From the NCBI GenBank assembly GCA_947450365.1, contig CANFVE010000008.1:30565-94564 (forward strand): a stretch of DNA of 64,000 nt, written 5' to 3'. The position numbers and the translations under genes were made by a program. Below are positions 35,953-45,649 of this stretch, piece after piece (the first letter of the stretch is position 1; each line of letters opens with the position of its first letter). Source of the stretch: Cytophagaceae bacterium (lineage in GTDB: Bacteria; Bacteroidota; Bacteroidia; Cytophagales; Spirosomataceae). A model generated the notes under the pieces. That model made no database searches. It was not told the DNA's origin and worked only from the letters and a program-made list of their open reading frames with translations.

Positions 35953-38685
35953 CTATTGCTTCTTTTTAAACATGGCGTTGCTTTCGCTTCCACCTGACAT
36001 TAAATAAGCCATTAAATCTTTTAACTCCTCAGCATTTAAGCTGTTAATTAAACCTGGCAACATACTAGACACCGGTGAATATTTAACCGAACGAACATTT
36101 TTCTTTAATATTTTTTCGATTTGCTCTGGCGCATATGGATTTTGAGAAACATAGTAAGCTACTTTATCCTCATTAGTCACACGGCCAATCACCGAAGTTC
36201 CGTTACGCAACATAATTTGAGTCGCGGCATATTGATCAGAAACAGTTTTGTTCGGGTCAATGATGGATTCCAACATATCCTTCTTCGAGAAACGAGTTCC
36301 CAAGTTCGTCAAGTCAGGTCCCACATTACCGCCACCTTCACTGCCCATGGCATGGCAGCGAATACAAGTAGTCGCCGCAAACATCGATTTTCCATTTTGG
36401 AAATCCCGATCTGTCAATGGCGCATCCAATAAAGCGACTGCATCCGCTAATTTCCATTGCTTTCCAGGTCCTTTAGGATAATTGATATTCACAATATCAT
36501 TTCCATTTGCCGATAACATATCTGCTCCACCTAATTTATCATAATAGGCACGCTTATTTTCAGCGACATTTTTCAAGGCCAATTTCCGAGCACGGTCGAT
36601 AAATCCTACATAACTACGTCCTCCTGAATAAGCAAATGCTTTTTTGAACCATGAGAAATAACGCTCATGTAATTCAGGTGTCCAATTGTTTTTGGCTGCG
36701 GATAACATGGTAGCCATATAGGTTTGTTGAGCCGGTGGAATTTTTTCCAACATCTTCGCGATATCCGTTCCATATTGTGGGTTACGCATAATTAAATCCG
36801 CAGAAGAAGTGGCTGTTTCCACACGGTATGCCGTAGCACTTGCCGTGTCTTTCGTTTCCATTAATTTCAACGTCCGCTCGATTACTTTTGGCGCCTCTAA
36901 AGGAACCAATAAACGACTTAAAGCACGGTCCATATTCATCCGATTCGATGGATACTTAGCATCAAATTTCGCAATGATTTGTGAAGTCGTAGCCGCATCT
37001 GGCATACCCAAGCGCAACATCGCTAATTCATAGGCACGTAATAAATCTAAGGTTTGAGACTCAGTAAAGGCTTTATTATCTACAGCCAATAAAGAGGCAT
37101 AAATCGCAGACTTAAATTCAGGCTTGCTTTGACGAATCAAACCAATCAACGCATGCGTAGCAGCAATCGGATCTTTTTCGTTCAATGCCTTATCTTTCCA
37201 CTCATTCAACGGTTGGTGTTCTAATGCCAAACGCGCCGCATACCGAATAAAACGATCTGGGTGTTTCAAATTAGGCCATGCCACTGCCAAGGCAGCAGGA
37301 TTTGGTCCTTGATGGAACTGCTCGATTTTACGGCGTAATTCATTTAAAGGGTTTGGTGCGCCAACTAACGTTTTTGCACTCGCTTCTTCCGTTCCTACAT
37401 AAGAAACACGATACACATCCGATTCCAATCGACGACCACCTGCCATAAAGTATAACGCACCATCAGGTCCAATTACACCATCTGTCAAAGGCAAAGGAAT
37501 ACCAGAGATAAATTCTTCACGGTCTGCTAAAAAGGTAGATCCAGAAGGTCTTAATTTAATTAAGTGACCAATACCAAAGGTCCAGTCAAAGGCCAATAAT
37601 GACTTCTTATACTTGGCAGGAAATTTGGCATCTTTCAAAGACAATAAACTTGTCGGTGAACCTTGACCAATATTCAATACCGGCGATAAATTGTCCGGAT
37701 AGGTGGCAGACCATTTACTATTACCTGTTCTCCAGCCATATTCAGAAGCACTTGTAACGTGGCAAATACGTGTAGGTCGGTACCAAGGTAAACCGAAATC
37801 CCACTCCATGTCCGCATCATAAGCAAATAAATCCCCTGTTTCATTAAAGGCGATATCAAAGGCATTCCGATAACCCGCAGATATCAATTCCCATTTCTTT
37901 CCTTCTGGATCAATATTGGCAATCCATCCTCCTGGTGCATAGCGATCATTCGCATGCCCACGCGGATCCTTAATTAAAGGGAAAATATTATCTTCTTGCC
38001 AGTTTTTTGGCAAACGATACGCATCCATGGGAGGTACATCGGTGTGGTTACCAGAAATCAAGAAAATCGATTTTTTATCAGGTGATAGAATAATACTGTG
38101 CGGACCATGTTCTCCTTCGCCTTTGAATTCTTTCATCAAGGTGATTTTATCAAACTGATCATCTCCATCTAAATCCTGTACGCGATATAAACCGCTACCC
38201 CTTGGCGCATAGCCCTGTGAAAAAGCACGTTGTTGAGGATTCGCTCCCGCAGCCGCCGCTGGACGAGGAGGAGTCGCCCGCGCATTCACCATCACGTAAA
38301 GGCTGTTAAATGCATATAACATACCATGAGCATTTCCAATACCCAAGGTATCAACACCCTTGCCGAATTTCAATTTCTCAACGGAAGGCTTCGAACTACC
38401 AGAACCAATAGCAGGAATCGTCAATCGATATAATCCACCATATTGATCTGAACAAATCATACGACCTTTATCATCAAAAGTCATCGATACCCAAGACCCC
38501 AAGTTTTCATCTGATGGGCTAATTAAGTGTTCAATCTTAAAACCAGGTTGTAATCTGATTTTGTCCAACTTAGGATTGGCACCTTCTACGTGAGCTGGTT
38601 CAATCTTAAATAAACTGTTGTAGCCGGCACTTCCTAGGCCAACTACCGCAACAAGCGCTATTAAATACTTAACAATTGATTTCAT
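35953..38685 (-). CDS. PVC-type haem protein: beta-propeller plus HEAT-like helices plus cytochrome c
   Basis: Exported protein of 910 aa with an N-terminal membrane anchor or signal (YLIALVAVVGLGSAGY). Residues of about 40-430 form an NHL/PQQ-like propeller (IRLQPGFKIEHLISPSDENL and repeated GxL/YR strands). The middle is helical, HEAT-like. The C-terminal 150 residues carry one c-type haem motif CIRCH followed by NVGPDLTNLGTRFSKKDMLES and the repeat-like SVIGRVTNEDK. Such proteins were first noted in Planctomycetes and are proposed to pass electrons from sugar oxidation to the respiratory chain. It lies 1 bp after the DUF1080 gene. Confidence 0.82.
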   Translation of the reverse strand: MKSIVKYLIALVAVVGLGSAGYNSLFKIEPAHVEGANPKLDKIRLQPGFKIEHLISPSDENLGSWVSMTFDDKGRMICSDQYGGLYRLTIPAIGSGSSKPSVEKLKFGKGVDTLGIGNAHGMLYAFNSLYVMVNARATPPRPAAAAGANPQQRAFSQGYAPRGSGLYRVQDLDGDDQFDKITLMKEFKGEGEHGPHSIILSPDKKSIFLISGNHTDVPPMDAYRLPKNWQEDNIFPLIKDPRGHANDRYAPGGWIANIDPEGKKWELISAGYRNAFDIAFNETGDLFAYDADMEWDFGLPWYRPTRICHVTSASEYGWRTGNSKWSATYPDNLSPVLNIGQGSPTSLLSLKDAKFPAKYKKSLLAFDWTFGIGHLIKLRPSGSTFLADREEFISGIPLPLTDGVIGPDGALYFMAGGRRLESDVYRVSYVGTEEASAKTLVGAPNPLNELRRKIEQFHQGPNPAALAVAWPNLKHPDRFIRYAARLALEHQPLNEWKDKALNEKDPIAATHALIGLIRQSKPEFKSAIYASLLAVDNKAFTESQTLDLLRAYELAMLRLGMPDAATTSQIIAKFDAKYPSNRMNMDRALSRLLVPLEAPKVIERTLKLMETKDTASATAYRVETATSSADLIMRNPQYGTDIAKMLEKIPPAQQTYMATMLSAAKNNWTPELHERYFSWFKKAFAYSGGRSYVGFIDRARKLALKNVAENKRAYYDKLGGADMLSANGNDIVNINYPKGPGKQWKLADAVALLDAPLTDRDFQNGKSMFAATTCIRCHAMGSEGGGNVGPDLTNLGTRFSKKDMLESIIDPNKTVSDQYAATQIMLRNGTSVIGRVTNEDKVAYYVSQNPYAPEQIEKILKKNVRSVKYSPVSSMLPGLINSLNAEELKDLMAYLMSGGSESNAMFKKKQ

Positions 38686-38686
38686 A

Positions 38687-39463
38687 TTATTTTAGGTTTT
38701 TGATACGAATATTTCTGTACTCTACTTTCATCGGAGGTCCTACGTGCACTTGTACACCTAACCAGCCCTCTGATTTGCCATTTACTTTATCCAAGTCCGT
38801 GACATCACTCATTAAAATTCCATTGACATAATGCAACAAATGATTGCCCTTCACAATCAAATGAACTTCATTCCAATCTTCCGATTTGATTTTCGTTTTC
38901 AATGAATCTGTATTGCCTAAGGTGCCTGTTACTTTACGCGGCAACCACGCATTACGTGCCGAATACGCCCGAAGATTATTCTTCACTTCTGGATCTGTTT
39001 GCTCATTTACGGTGACAATTTCACCTCGATACCCTAAGGTAGTCCGTCCACGTTCTTCATAGTTTTGACCCGTATAACGAATCGCTCCGTCGATGTCCGC
39101 TTGATATCCTTTTAAAGCAAAAGGTAGATCTGGCAATAACTCTTCCGAACGGTAGTTGATCCCCGTATTTCCTTCTTTTGTGATTTTCACCTCACACTTA
39201 AGTTCGAAATCAGCAGGTTTTGCGTCCCGATAAATAATGAAGGTATTGCGCTTTAATAAAGTTGCCGGGGTAATTTCACCCACAATGCTCCCATTTTCAA
39301 CTTTCCAATAGACAGGATCTCCCTCCCATCCTTTCAAAGACTTTCCATCAAAAATCTTTTTGAAACCCTTTTCGGATTGTTTGTCTTTTTGACCAAAGCT
39401 GGGCGTTTGAATAGCCAGCAAAGGAACAAATAGCCAAACGAGACTACGGTAATTAATTTTCAT
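38687..39463 (-). CDS. DUF1080 (3-keto-disaccharide hydrolase-like) secreted protein
   Basis: Protein of 258 aa with a signal peptide (LFVPLLAIQTPSFGQ). The whole mature chain is a DUF1080 jelly-roll: FKKIFDGKSLKGWEG, then VYWKVENGSIVGEI, then DFELKCEVKITKEGNTGINYRS, GYQADID, WNEVHLIVKGNHLLHYVNG and IRIKNL at the end. Members have been reported to cleave glycosides whose sugar is first oxidised at C3. That makes this a candidate periplasmic glycoside-cleaving enzyme working with the dehydrogenase and cytochrome genes. It lies 72 bp after the FG-GAP gene and 1 bp before the cytochrome gene. Confidence 0.85.
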   Translation of the reverse strand: MKINYRSLVWLFVPLLAIQTPSFGQKDKQSEKGFKKIFDGKSLKGWEGDPVYWKVENGSIVGEITPATLLKRNTFIIYRDAKPADFELKCEVKITKEGNTGINYRSEELLPDLPFALKGYQADIDGAIRYTGQNYEERGRTTLGYRGEIVTVNEQTDPEVKNNLRAYSARNAWLPRKVTGTLGNTDSLKTKIKSEDWNEVHLIVKGNHLLHYVNGILMSDVTDLDKVNGKSEGWLGVQVHVGPPMKVEYRNIRIKNLK

Positions 39464-39535
39464 GTTAATAGGTTTATTGGTTTAAATTAATTCAATAATT
39501 TTAAAATATGATGATTTGGGTTGATTAAATTTTAT

Positions 39536-40714
39536 TTATAATTTTTCAAAGAGGAAAACCCCTTTTTTATTGGACAAAACAAGGTCAATTTTCTTGTCCT
39601 TATTCATGTCCTCGACAAAAAACTGAATACCTGAACCTGAATCTTCGTCGATCACATGTTCTACCCAGGTAGGAGAAGGTTTCGGATTAAATTCATACCA
39701 CACTAATAAAGCTTTTTCAAATTCGCCGGGATCTTTGCCATTATGGGCCATGAATCGTTTGCCGGTGATGAAATCTTGATGGCCGTCGCCATTGACATCG
39801 ACTTGTTGGAGCGAATGCGTCTGTGACAAGCGCCGTTGGATTTCATGTGTCTCTACTTCCCCCGTGCCCAAATTTTTAATCTCATGCCACCAGGTTCCGT
39901 AGTCATGCGCGGATGATGTTAAGATATCCATATCGCCATCTCCATCAAAATCTTGTACATAGATTTGCGAGCAATCGTGTTTTAAATTTAATGGATGAAA
40001 TGTCCAGTCGCTGCTTAAATCTTTAGGCATTTCCCACCAACCGTCTTTGATAATCACATCCTTTCGACCGTCTTTATTTAAATCAGCAAAACCAAGGCCA
40101 TGGGTATACTTGTGCGTACCTAGGCTTGGATTTGATGAAATGACATGAGCGACCCAGGTAGTATCTTTTTTACTTGGCGCTTCTAACCAGATGACTTGTT
40201 TGTTTTTGGAATCGTTGCCGATTAAATCACGTTGACCATCCCCATTCACATCCTCAAATAAAGGGGATTCATTGCCCAAGGATGTATATAAATCATGTCT
40301 TTTCCAAAGCCCAGAGGCATTGTGATTATTTTCAAGCCAATAAATCGCTTCACCAGGCAAACCGATTTTGATTACGTCAATCCATCCATCGTGATTAATA
40401 TCCGCCGAAAAATTGGCAAAAGTATCCGAATAGCCTTCATCCACTTTAAATGCATAGCCCTCAGGAAATGCTTTTAGGGATTTATTATATCGAATCTCCG
40501 TGGTGAATAGATGCTGTGTCCAGCGAGGTGCTTCGAACCAAAAGGCTCCCGCGATGATGTCTTTTTTTCCATCCCGGTTCACATCACCGATGCAAACGCC
40601 TTCCGAAACAAAGGTGGAAGTCAAAATGGTCTTTTTAAACTTAGGAGGATTTGCAGCCGAAAAAAAGAGGCTGAAAAATGAATAAAACAATAAAATAAAA
40701 TGAACGATAGGCAT
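39536..40714 (-). CDS. Secreted FG-GAP/VCBS seven-repeat protein
   Basis: Exported protein of 392 aa with a hydrophobic N-terminus (HFILLFYSFFSLFFSAA). It has seven calcium-loop repeats of the form DxNxDGxxD: DVNRDGKKD, DINHDGWID, DVNGDGQRD, DLNKDGRKD, DFDGDGDMD, DVNGDGHQD and DMNKDKKID. Seven repeats predict a complete seven-bladed propeller. Such proteins bind glycans or partner proteins at the cell surface, and no catalytic residues can be named. It starts 15 bp after the SusC/D terminator stem, so it is expressed by readthrough or from a promoter I cannot see. Confidence 0.85.
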   Translation of the reverse strand: MPIVHFILLFYSFFSLFFSAANPPKFKKTILTSTFVSEGVCIGDVNRDGKKDIIAGAFWFEAPRWTQHLFTTEIRYNKSLKAFPEGYAFKVDEGYSDTFANFSADINHDGWIDVIKIGLPGEAIYWLENNHNASGLWKRHDLYTSLGNESPLFEDVNGDGQRDLIGNDSKNKQVIWLEAPSKKDTTWVAHVISSNPSLGTHKYTHGLGFADLNKDGRKDVIIKDGWWEMPKDLSSDWTFHPLNLKHDCSQIYVQDFDGDGDMDILTSSAHDYGTWWHEIKNLGTGEVETHEIQRRLSQTHSLQQVDVNGDGHQDFITGKRFMAHNGKDPGEFEKALLVWYEFNPKPSPTWVEHVIDEDSGSGIQFFVEDMNKDKKIDLVLSNKKGVFLFEKL

Positions 40715-40722
40715 ATGAGGAG

Positions 40723-40758
40723 AAAAAAATAGAGCCGCCGAAAGTTCAGCGGCTCTAT
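40723..40758 (-). terminator. Rho-independent terminator after the SusD gene
   Basis: On the minus strand ATAGAGCCGC and GCGGCTCTAT (plus 40749-40758 and 40729-40738) form a 10-bp perfect stem with a 10-base loop, followed by a run of seven T. It separates susC/susD from the catabolic genes. Confidence 0.88.
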
Positions 40759-40771
40759 AAAACTTTATTAT

Positions 40772-42286
40772 TTATTTAGTAAGATTCGGATTCAAGGCAG
40801 CCTCATCAGCTGGCATTGGATAGTATTTCTCAATTACAGAGAATGAATTACTACGCAACGTATATCCTTTTTGGTAATAGTAAGAGAATGGATTCGCCTT
40901 GATGCGAGCACCATAAGCAGCAATTGTCTCTTTAAAGGTATCTGTACGAACTAAATCATGCCAACGCTTATTTTCAAACGCTAATTCCACCCGACGTTCC
41001 TTCATCAATGCCGTACGGAAATCCGCTTGGTTCGATGCAGTGGTTTCGGCTAAACCAGCACGCTTACGTACTTGGTTCATAAATGGAGCCGCCTCTGACG
41101 TTTTTCCTTGCTCATTCAACGCCTCCGCTAAGAATAATAACACTTCTGAATAGCGGAAAATAGGCCAGTTCATTCCATGGTTACCATTCAAGGCATGTGT
41201 TCTGATATACTTCTTGATTACCGGATAGGTTTTTCCTTCCCACAAGGTAGTCGCACAAGTAATCATTTGAATCGAAGCATCTTTACGCAAATCACCTGCC
41301 TCGTAGGCTGCAATGATATCTGGTGTAGGTACGTTATTACCTTCTCCAGTTTGCGGTTGAGGATTCGATGTTCCGGACAAAGTCTTTAATTCAACTTCCG
41401 TCATTGGACGCGGTAAGAAGTTGTACATAAAGGTTCCGTTGTACCCATTTGATCCCTCTTGGAATTGAACTTCAAATACGCTTTCAGCATTATTTTTGTT
41501 TGCTGTGCTGGTAGAGAATGCATTGTTGTAATCAGGCATCAAGGAATAAGATCCCTCTGAAATTACCTCTTTACATAATTTTTCAACACCCGCCCAGTTT
41601 TTTTGTATCAAGTACAAATTGGCTAACAAGGTTTTCGCCGCGCCAGAAGTAGCACGTCCAGCTTCCTGTGTTGCTTTCGTTTTCAATCCAGCAATGGCAC
41701 CCGTCAAATCACTCACGATAATTTTTGCAATATCATCAGCAGTTCCCATCGGAGCAGCAGCTTCCGTACGACTTGGAACAGGGATCAAGTGAATAGGTCC
41801 TTTGTTGAAATAACGATAAATTTCAAAGTAAGCAAATGCACGTAAAAATTGTGCTTGACCTTTCAAATTCGCTTTAACCGTTGCATCAAAATCAGCTTTG
41901 TCAATAACATCCAAAATCTGATTTGCGCGGGCAATAATCAAATAATCTTGACGATATTGATTCAAAACGTGCGTATTTGTAGTTAAACCACCAGAAACAG
42001 GGATGGAGAAATCGGCCAAATCCTCTTGTTGCTCAGTTGCGCCAAATGCCGTATTACGTGCATAATAGGTATTGTCTGAATGCATTTCAGATAGAAGCCA
42101 AGAACGATCATTGTAAATCGTCCGCAAGGGTACGTAACAAGCATTCACGGCTTGTTCAAAATCGGCCTGTGTCTTAAAAAACGTCACCGATGTTAAGTTG
42201 GTTTCTGGAGTAATCTCCAAAAATCCCGCTGTGCAACCTGATAATCCTAGGGCTAGCAAACAGCTTAATATGATTTTATTTTTCAT
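40772..42286 (-). CDS. SusD/RagB-family outer-membrane lipoprotein
   Basis: Substrate-capturing lid of a SusC/SusD transporter, 504 aa, anchored to the outer membrane. The signal ends in a lipobox (LGLSGC, Cys near residue 18), followed by FLEITPETNLTSVTFFKTQADFEQAVNACY, the SusD N-terminus. Tetratricopeptide-like helices follow (AQFLRAFAYFEIYRYFNKGPIHL), and the C-terminus has the RYSEVLLFLAEALNEQGK and ERRVELAFENKRWHDLVR motifs. The ligand is not predictable from sequence. It is 34 bp after the SusC gene and followed by a strong terminator. Confidence 0.95.
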   Translation of the reverse strand: MKNKIILSCLLALGLSGCTAGFLEITPETNLTSVTFFKTQADFEQAVNACYVPLRTIYNDRSWLLSEMHSDNTYYARNTAFGATEQQEDLADFSIPVSGGLTTNTHVLNQYRQDYLIIARANQILDVIDKADFDATVKANLKGQAQFLRAFAYFEIYRYFNKGPIHLIPVPSRTEAAAPMGTADDIAKIIVSDLTGAIAGLKTKATQEAGRATSGAAKTLLANLYLIQKNWAGVEKLCKEVISEGSYSLMPDYNNAFSTSTANKNNAESVFEVQFQEGSNGYNGTFMYNFLPRPMTEVELKTLSGTSNPQPQTGEGNNVPTPDIIAAYEAGDLRKDASIQMITCATTLWEGKTYPVIKKYIRTHALNGNHGMNWPIFRYSEVLLFLAEALNEQGKTSEAAPFMNQVRKRAGLAETTASNQADFRTALMKERRVELAFENKRWHDLVRTDTFKETIAAYGARIKANPFSYYYQKGYTLRSNSFSVIEKYYPMPADEAALNPNLTK

Positions 42287-42320
42287 TTTTTCTTAAAATA
42301 AACGTTTGATATCTAGCTAA

Positions 42321-45300
42321 TTAAAAGTTAAAGTTGGCTCCAATAGTGAAAGTTCTTGGAACAGGGTAGTTGGATAAATCCACACCTGGGCTCAAGTTAC
42401 CTCCGTCACCTGCACCATTCGATTGTGCTGAAGTTTCAGGATTTGGTCCACCCCAATAATTAGTAAATACATAAGCTTGTTGGCAGGATGCATACACACG
42501 TACCGACTTGTACACTTTCGTTGGCTTAGCAAACGTATATCCCAACGTGATGTTACGAATCGTGAAATAAGAAGCATCTGCCACGAAACGGCTATTCATC
42601 CAGTCACGCTCGATACCGGTTACGTTACCTCCACCGACCGTTGTTCCATACATACCTAATCCAGGATTAGCTTCTGAACGGAAACGATCTTTCACACCTA
42701 CTACTACGTTAAATGGTAAATCCAAGTTAGCTGTTGAATACAAGTGACGAACTAACAATTGATTTCCATAAGAACCAGAACCAATAACATTGAAGTCCCA
42801 ATTTCCGTAGGTTACGTTGTTTGTGATACCATAAATGAAATCAGGGAATGGATTACCCATGATGGTACGGTCATCCGCATTTCCACCGTAATCGATTACA
42901 CCGTTTCCGTTGATATCCTTGATTTTAATACTACCTACCACTGAACGGCCCGGTACTTGTGGCGAACTAGCTAAATCAGCTGCATTCATGTAAACACCTT
43001 GCGCGATAACTCCATAGAATTGTCCAAATGGTTGTCCTACTTTCGTGATGTGGAATGTACCATAAACCCGGTCGATTCCTGGTGCTAAGGCAACAACAAC
43101 GTTTCTATTGAATGAAATATTCGCATTCGTTGTCCATTTTACTTTACCTACCGTATTTTTCGTATTTACAGCAAATTCATGTCCCCAGAATTTAATCTCT
43201 CCAATGTTATCATTGAAGTTACCAAAACCGGATTCTTGCGCAATTTGAACTGAATACAATAAATTAGTTGTGTTCTTTAAATAATAATCATACGTAAAAT
43301 TCACACGATCATTATATAAGTTTAAATCCAAACCTAAGTCTAATTGACGAGTTGTTTCCCAACCTAAATTTGGATTCGCCAATGAAGTTACCGCAGCTCC
43401 TGTGGCTACTGTATTTCCAAATACACCATTCACCGTGTTATTAATCAAGGCATAAGATGTATAGTTACCTAAGTTGTTATTACCAATGATACCCCAGCTA
43501 CCTCTTAATTTCATGAATGAAACAGTTGGCAAGTCTTGCATAAAAGGCTCATCCGAAACAACCCAACCAGCTCCCACAGATGGGAAAGTACCCCAACGGT
43601 TATTCGCACCAAAACGAGACGAACCATCACTACGAATCGCAGCATTAAATAAATACTTGCCTTTGTAGTTGTAATTCAAACGCGCTAAATAAGAAGTCAA
43701 AGCCCACTCTTGAACACCTGATTGAGTAGCCCCCCGGTTGATATTAATCGCACCTTGGATCGTTGGAAGACGATCATCCGCGTAAGTATCTGCTTGGATG
43801 TTGGTTGATTCTTGACGGAAATATTGATTCGTATAACCACCTAATAATTCAAATTTGTGATCATCCCATAATGTTTTCGCGTAGGTTACGGTATTCTCGT
43901 TCAACCAAGATAAGTTTTCAACGTTTTGACGAATCGAAACGGCTGTGGTTGGAATTGGAACATTAATCGCTGACGTAGCCGTCGATGGATTAAAGAAGAA
44001 GAATTTCGTACGAGCGATCTCGCCATTCATAGAAGATTTAATTTTCAAACCTTTGATAGGTTCGAATTCAATGAATGCATTGGTTAATAAGTTGGTTGTT
44101 GTCGTTTCATTGATCAACTCATCCGCCGCACGAACCCAGTTGGCATATGCAAAAATGTTACCCGTACTAGCAGGAAACTTATTGAACTTGGTCAATGTTT
44201 TTCCGTCCGCCTCGTAAATAGGCATCACTGGCCAAGTATGTAAGGCATTAAATAAGATACCTGTACCCCGGTCACCATCCGTTCTTGGCGTATTATCATA
44301 AACCAATTGAGGCGCTACGTTAAATCCTACAGTTACCTTATCCGAAATATCATAGGTAGAGTTTAAACGTAAGGAATACCGTTGGTAATCTGTATTGCGT
44401 ACAACCCCTTTTTGTTGCAATACCCCTGCAACTAAAGATGTTCTTGATTTTTCTTTATTCGATGTAATCGATAAGTTATAACTTGACATCGGTGCATCCT
44501 TATTAATCAAGGCATCATACCAATCATTATTTTTTCCTTTGTAGATACTTGGGTCTTGAAATTCAACAGGTACCGGTTGTTTTGCATCCTCATAGAATTC
44601 TTTCTTCGTTTGCGCAAACATCTCCGCATCCATCATTTGAACCCGACCTTTCATTGGTACATTTTGAATACCAGTATAAACGTTAAAACTAACATTCATT
44701 CCAGCACCTTTTCCCTTTTTCGTCGTGATCAAAACAACCCCGTTCGCTGCACGTGAACCGTAAAGTGAAGTAGATGATGCATCTTTTAATACCGAGATAT
44801 CTTCGATTTCATCTGGGTTCATCGCACCGATTGAACCTGTAATAGGGAAACCATCAACAACATAAAGTGGATCAGAACCAGCAGAAACAGATAATTGACC
44901 ACGTACACGAATGTTCATCCCTTTTCCAGGTTGACCCGTCGTTTGGTTAATTTGAACACCTGCCATTTGACCCTGAAGTTTTTGACCGATTTGCGTTACT
45001 GGCAAATCCTTCAATTCCTTGTAACCAATCGTTTGAACAGCTCCCGTGATTTCTTTTTTGGTTTGGCTACCATAACCTACCACGACAATCTCAGAAAGTG
45101 TTTTGTTATCCACTGCCAATACGACATTAATGGATTTTTGACCCGTAAACGTCACATCTGTTGGCAAATAACCTACCGACGTAACCCGCAAAGTCTCGTT
45201 TTTACTCACATTAATTTTAAAATTACCCTCGCCATCAGAACTTGCCCCACGGTTTGTTCCAACTACGGCGATCGAAGCCCCGATAATCGGACCCCCATCG

Positions 45301-45428
45301 GCACCTGACACCTTTCCGCTCACAGCTTGTTGCTGCGCCATCAAGGATGTCGACAGAATCAAAAACAGCGCGAGGAATATGCCCCCGAACCGAATTCCAA
45401 TTCGATGAATGATAGAATTGTTTTTCAT
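42321..45428 (-). CDS. SusC/RagA TonB-dependent outer-membrane transporter
   Basis: TonB-dependent channel of 1035 aa for an oligosaccharide or glycoside. In order: signal peptide (LFLILSTSLMAQQ), carboxypeptidase-regulatory-like domain (about 30-115, SGADGGPIIGASIAVVGT), the TonB-box region (LSEIVVVGYGSQ), plug domain (about 130-240, MNIRVRGQLSVSAGSDPLYVVDG and SSTSLYGSRAANGVVLITT), then the 22-strand barrel ending PRTFTIGANFNF. It is the first gene of the locus, divergent from the M24 peptidase. No sigma or anti-sigma or hybrid two-component regulator is adjacent, so control is not evident. Confidence 0.96.
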   Translation of the reverse strand: MKNNSIIHRIGIRFGGIFLALFLILSTSLMAQQQAVSGKVSGADGGPIIGASIAVVGTNRGASSDGEGNFKINVSKNETLRVTSVGYLPTDVTFTGQKSINVVLAVDNKTLSEIVVVGYGSQTKKEITGAVQTIGYKELKDLPVTQIGQKLQGQMAGVQINQTTGQPGKGMNIRVRGQLSVSAGSDPLYVVDGFPITGSIGAMNPDEIEDISVLKDASSTSLYGSRAANGVVLITTKKGKGAGMNVSFNVYTGIQNVPMKGRVQMMDAEMFAQTKKEFYEDAKQPVPVEFQDPSIYKGKNNDWYDALINKDAPMSSYNLSITSNKEKSRTSLVAGVLQQKGVVRNTDYQRYSLRLNSTYDISDKVTVGFNVAPQLVYDNTPRTDGDRGTGILFNALHTWPVMPIYEADGKTLTKFNKFPASTGNIFAYANWVRAADELINETTTTNLLTNAFIEFEPIKGLKIKSSMNGEIARTKFFFFNPSTATSAINVPIPTTAVSIRQNVENLSWLNENTVTYAKTLWDDHKFELLGGYTNQYFRQESTNIQADTYADDRLPTIQGAININRGATQSGVQEWALTSYLARLNYNYKGKYLFNAAIRSDGSSRFGANNRWGTFPSVGAGWVVSDEPFMQDLPTVSFMKLRGSWGIIGNNNLGNYTSYALINNTVNGVFGNTVATGAAVTSLANPNLGWETTRQLDLGLDLNLYNDRVNFTYDYYLKNTTNLLYSVQIAQESGFGNFNDNIGEIKFWGHEFAVNTKNTVGKVKWTTNANISFNRNVVVALAPGIDRVYGTFHITKVGQPFGQFYGVIAQGVYMNAADLASSPQVPGRSVVGSIKIKDINGNGVIDYGGNADDRTIMGNPFPDFIYGITNNVTYGNWDFNVIGSGSYGNQLLVRHLYSTANLDLPFNVVVGVKDRFRSEANPGLGMYGTTVGGGNVTGIERDWMNSRFVADASYFTIRNITLGYTFAKPTKVYKSVRVYASCQQAYVFTNYWGGPNPETSAQSNGAGDGGNLSPGVDLSNYPVPRTFTIGANFNF

Positions 45429-45599
45429 AAAAGATTTTTTAAAAGGTTTAAAAAAGGTTTACAGGTGTCAAAGAATTCTCCTCGACCCTGCAATTTTAAT
45501 ACGGCTTGACTAGAGAACTATCCTTATTTACTCATAGGATAGTTAAATTTTTTATCGAAAAAATTAAAAATAACCTTTTTGATCAAAAGTATGAAAGCC

Positions 45600-45629
45600 T
45601 TGGAAATCAAGTGGCACTTGGTATATTTA
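45600..45629 (+). promoter_or_regulatory. Probable promoter of the M24 peptidase gene
   Basis: TTG (45600-45602), 19 bases, TATATTTA (45622-45629), one base short of TAnnTTTG. Transcription would start near 45635, shortly before the chosen ATG at 45650. This supports that start over the open frame further upstream. Confidence 0.45.
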
Positions 45630-45649
45630 TATTTTTAAACCGATCAACT

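Noticed and set aside
38686..38698. AAACCTA followed closely by ATG before the cytochrome gene, resembling the other upstream motifs
   Set aside because: These bases are the last codons of the DUF1080 gene, so the likeness is explained by coding.
45506..45649. Longer N-terminus for the M24 peptidase
   Set aside because: The 48 extra residues contain the probable promoter and would bury the twin-arginine-like signal inside the protein.
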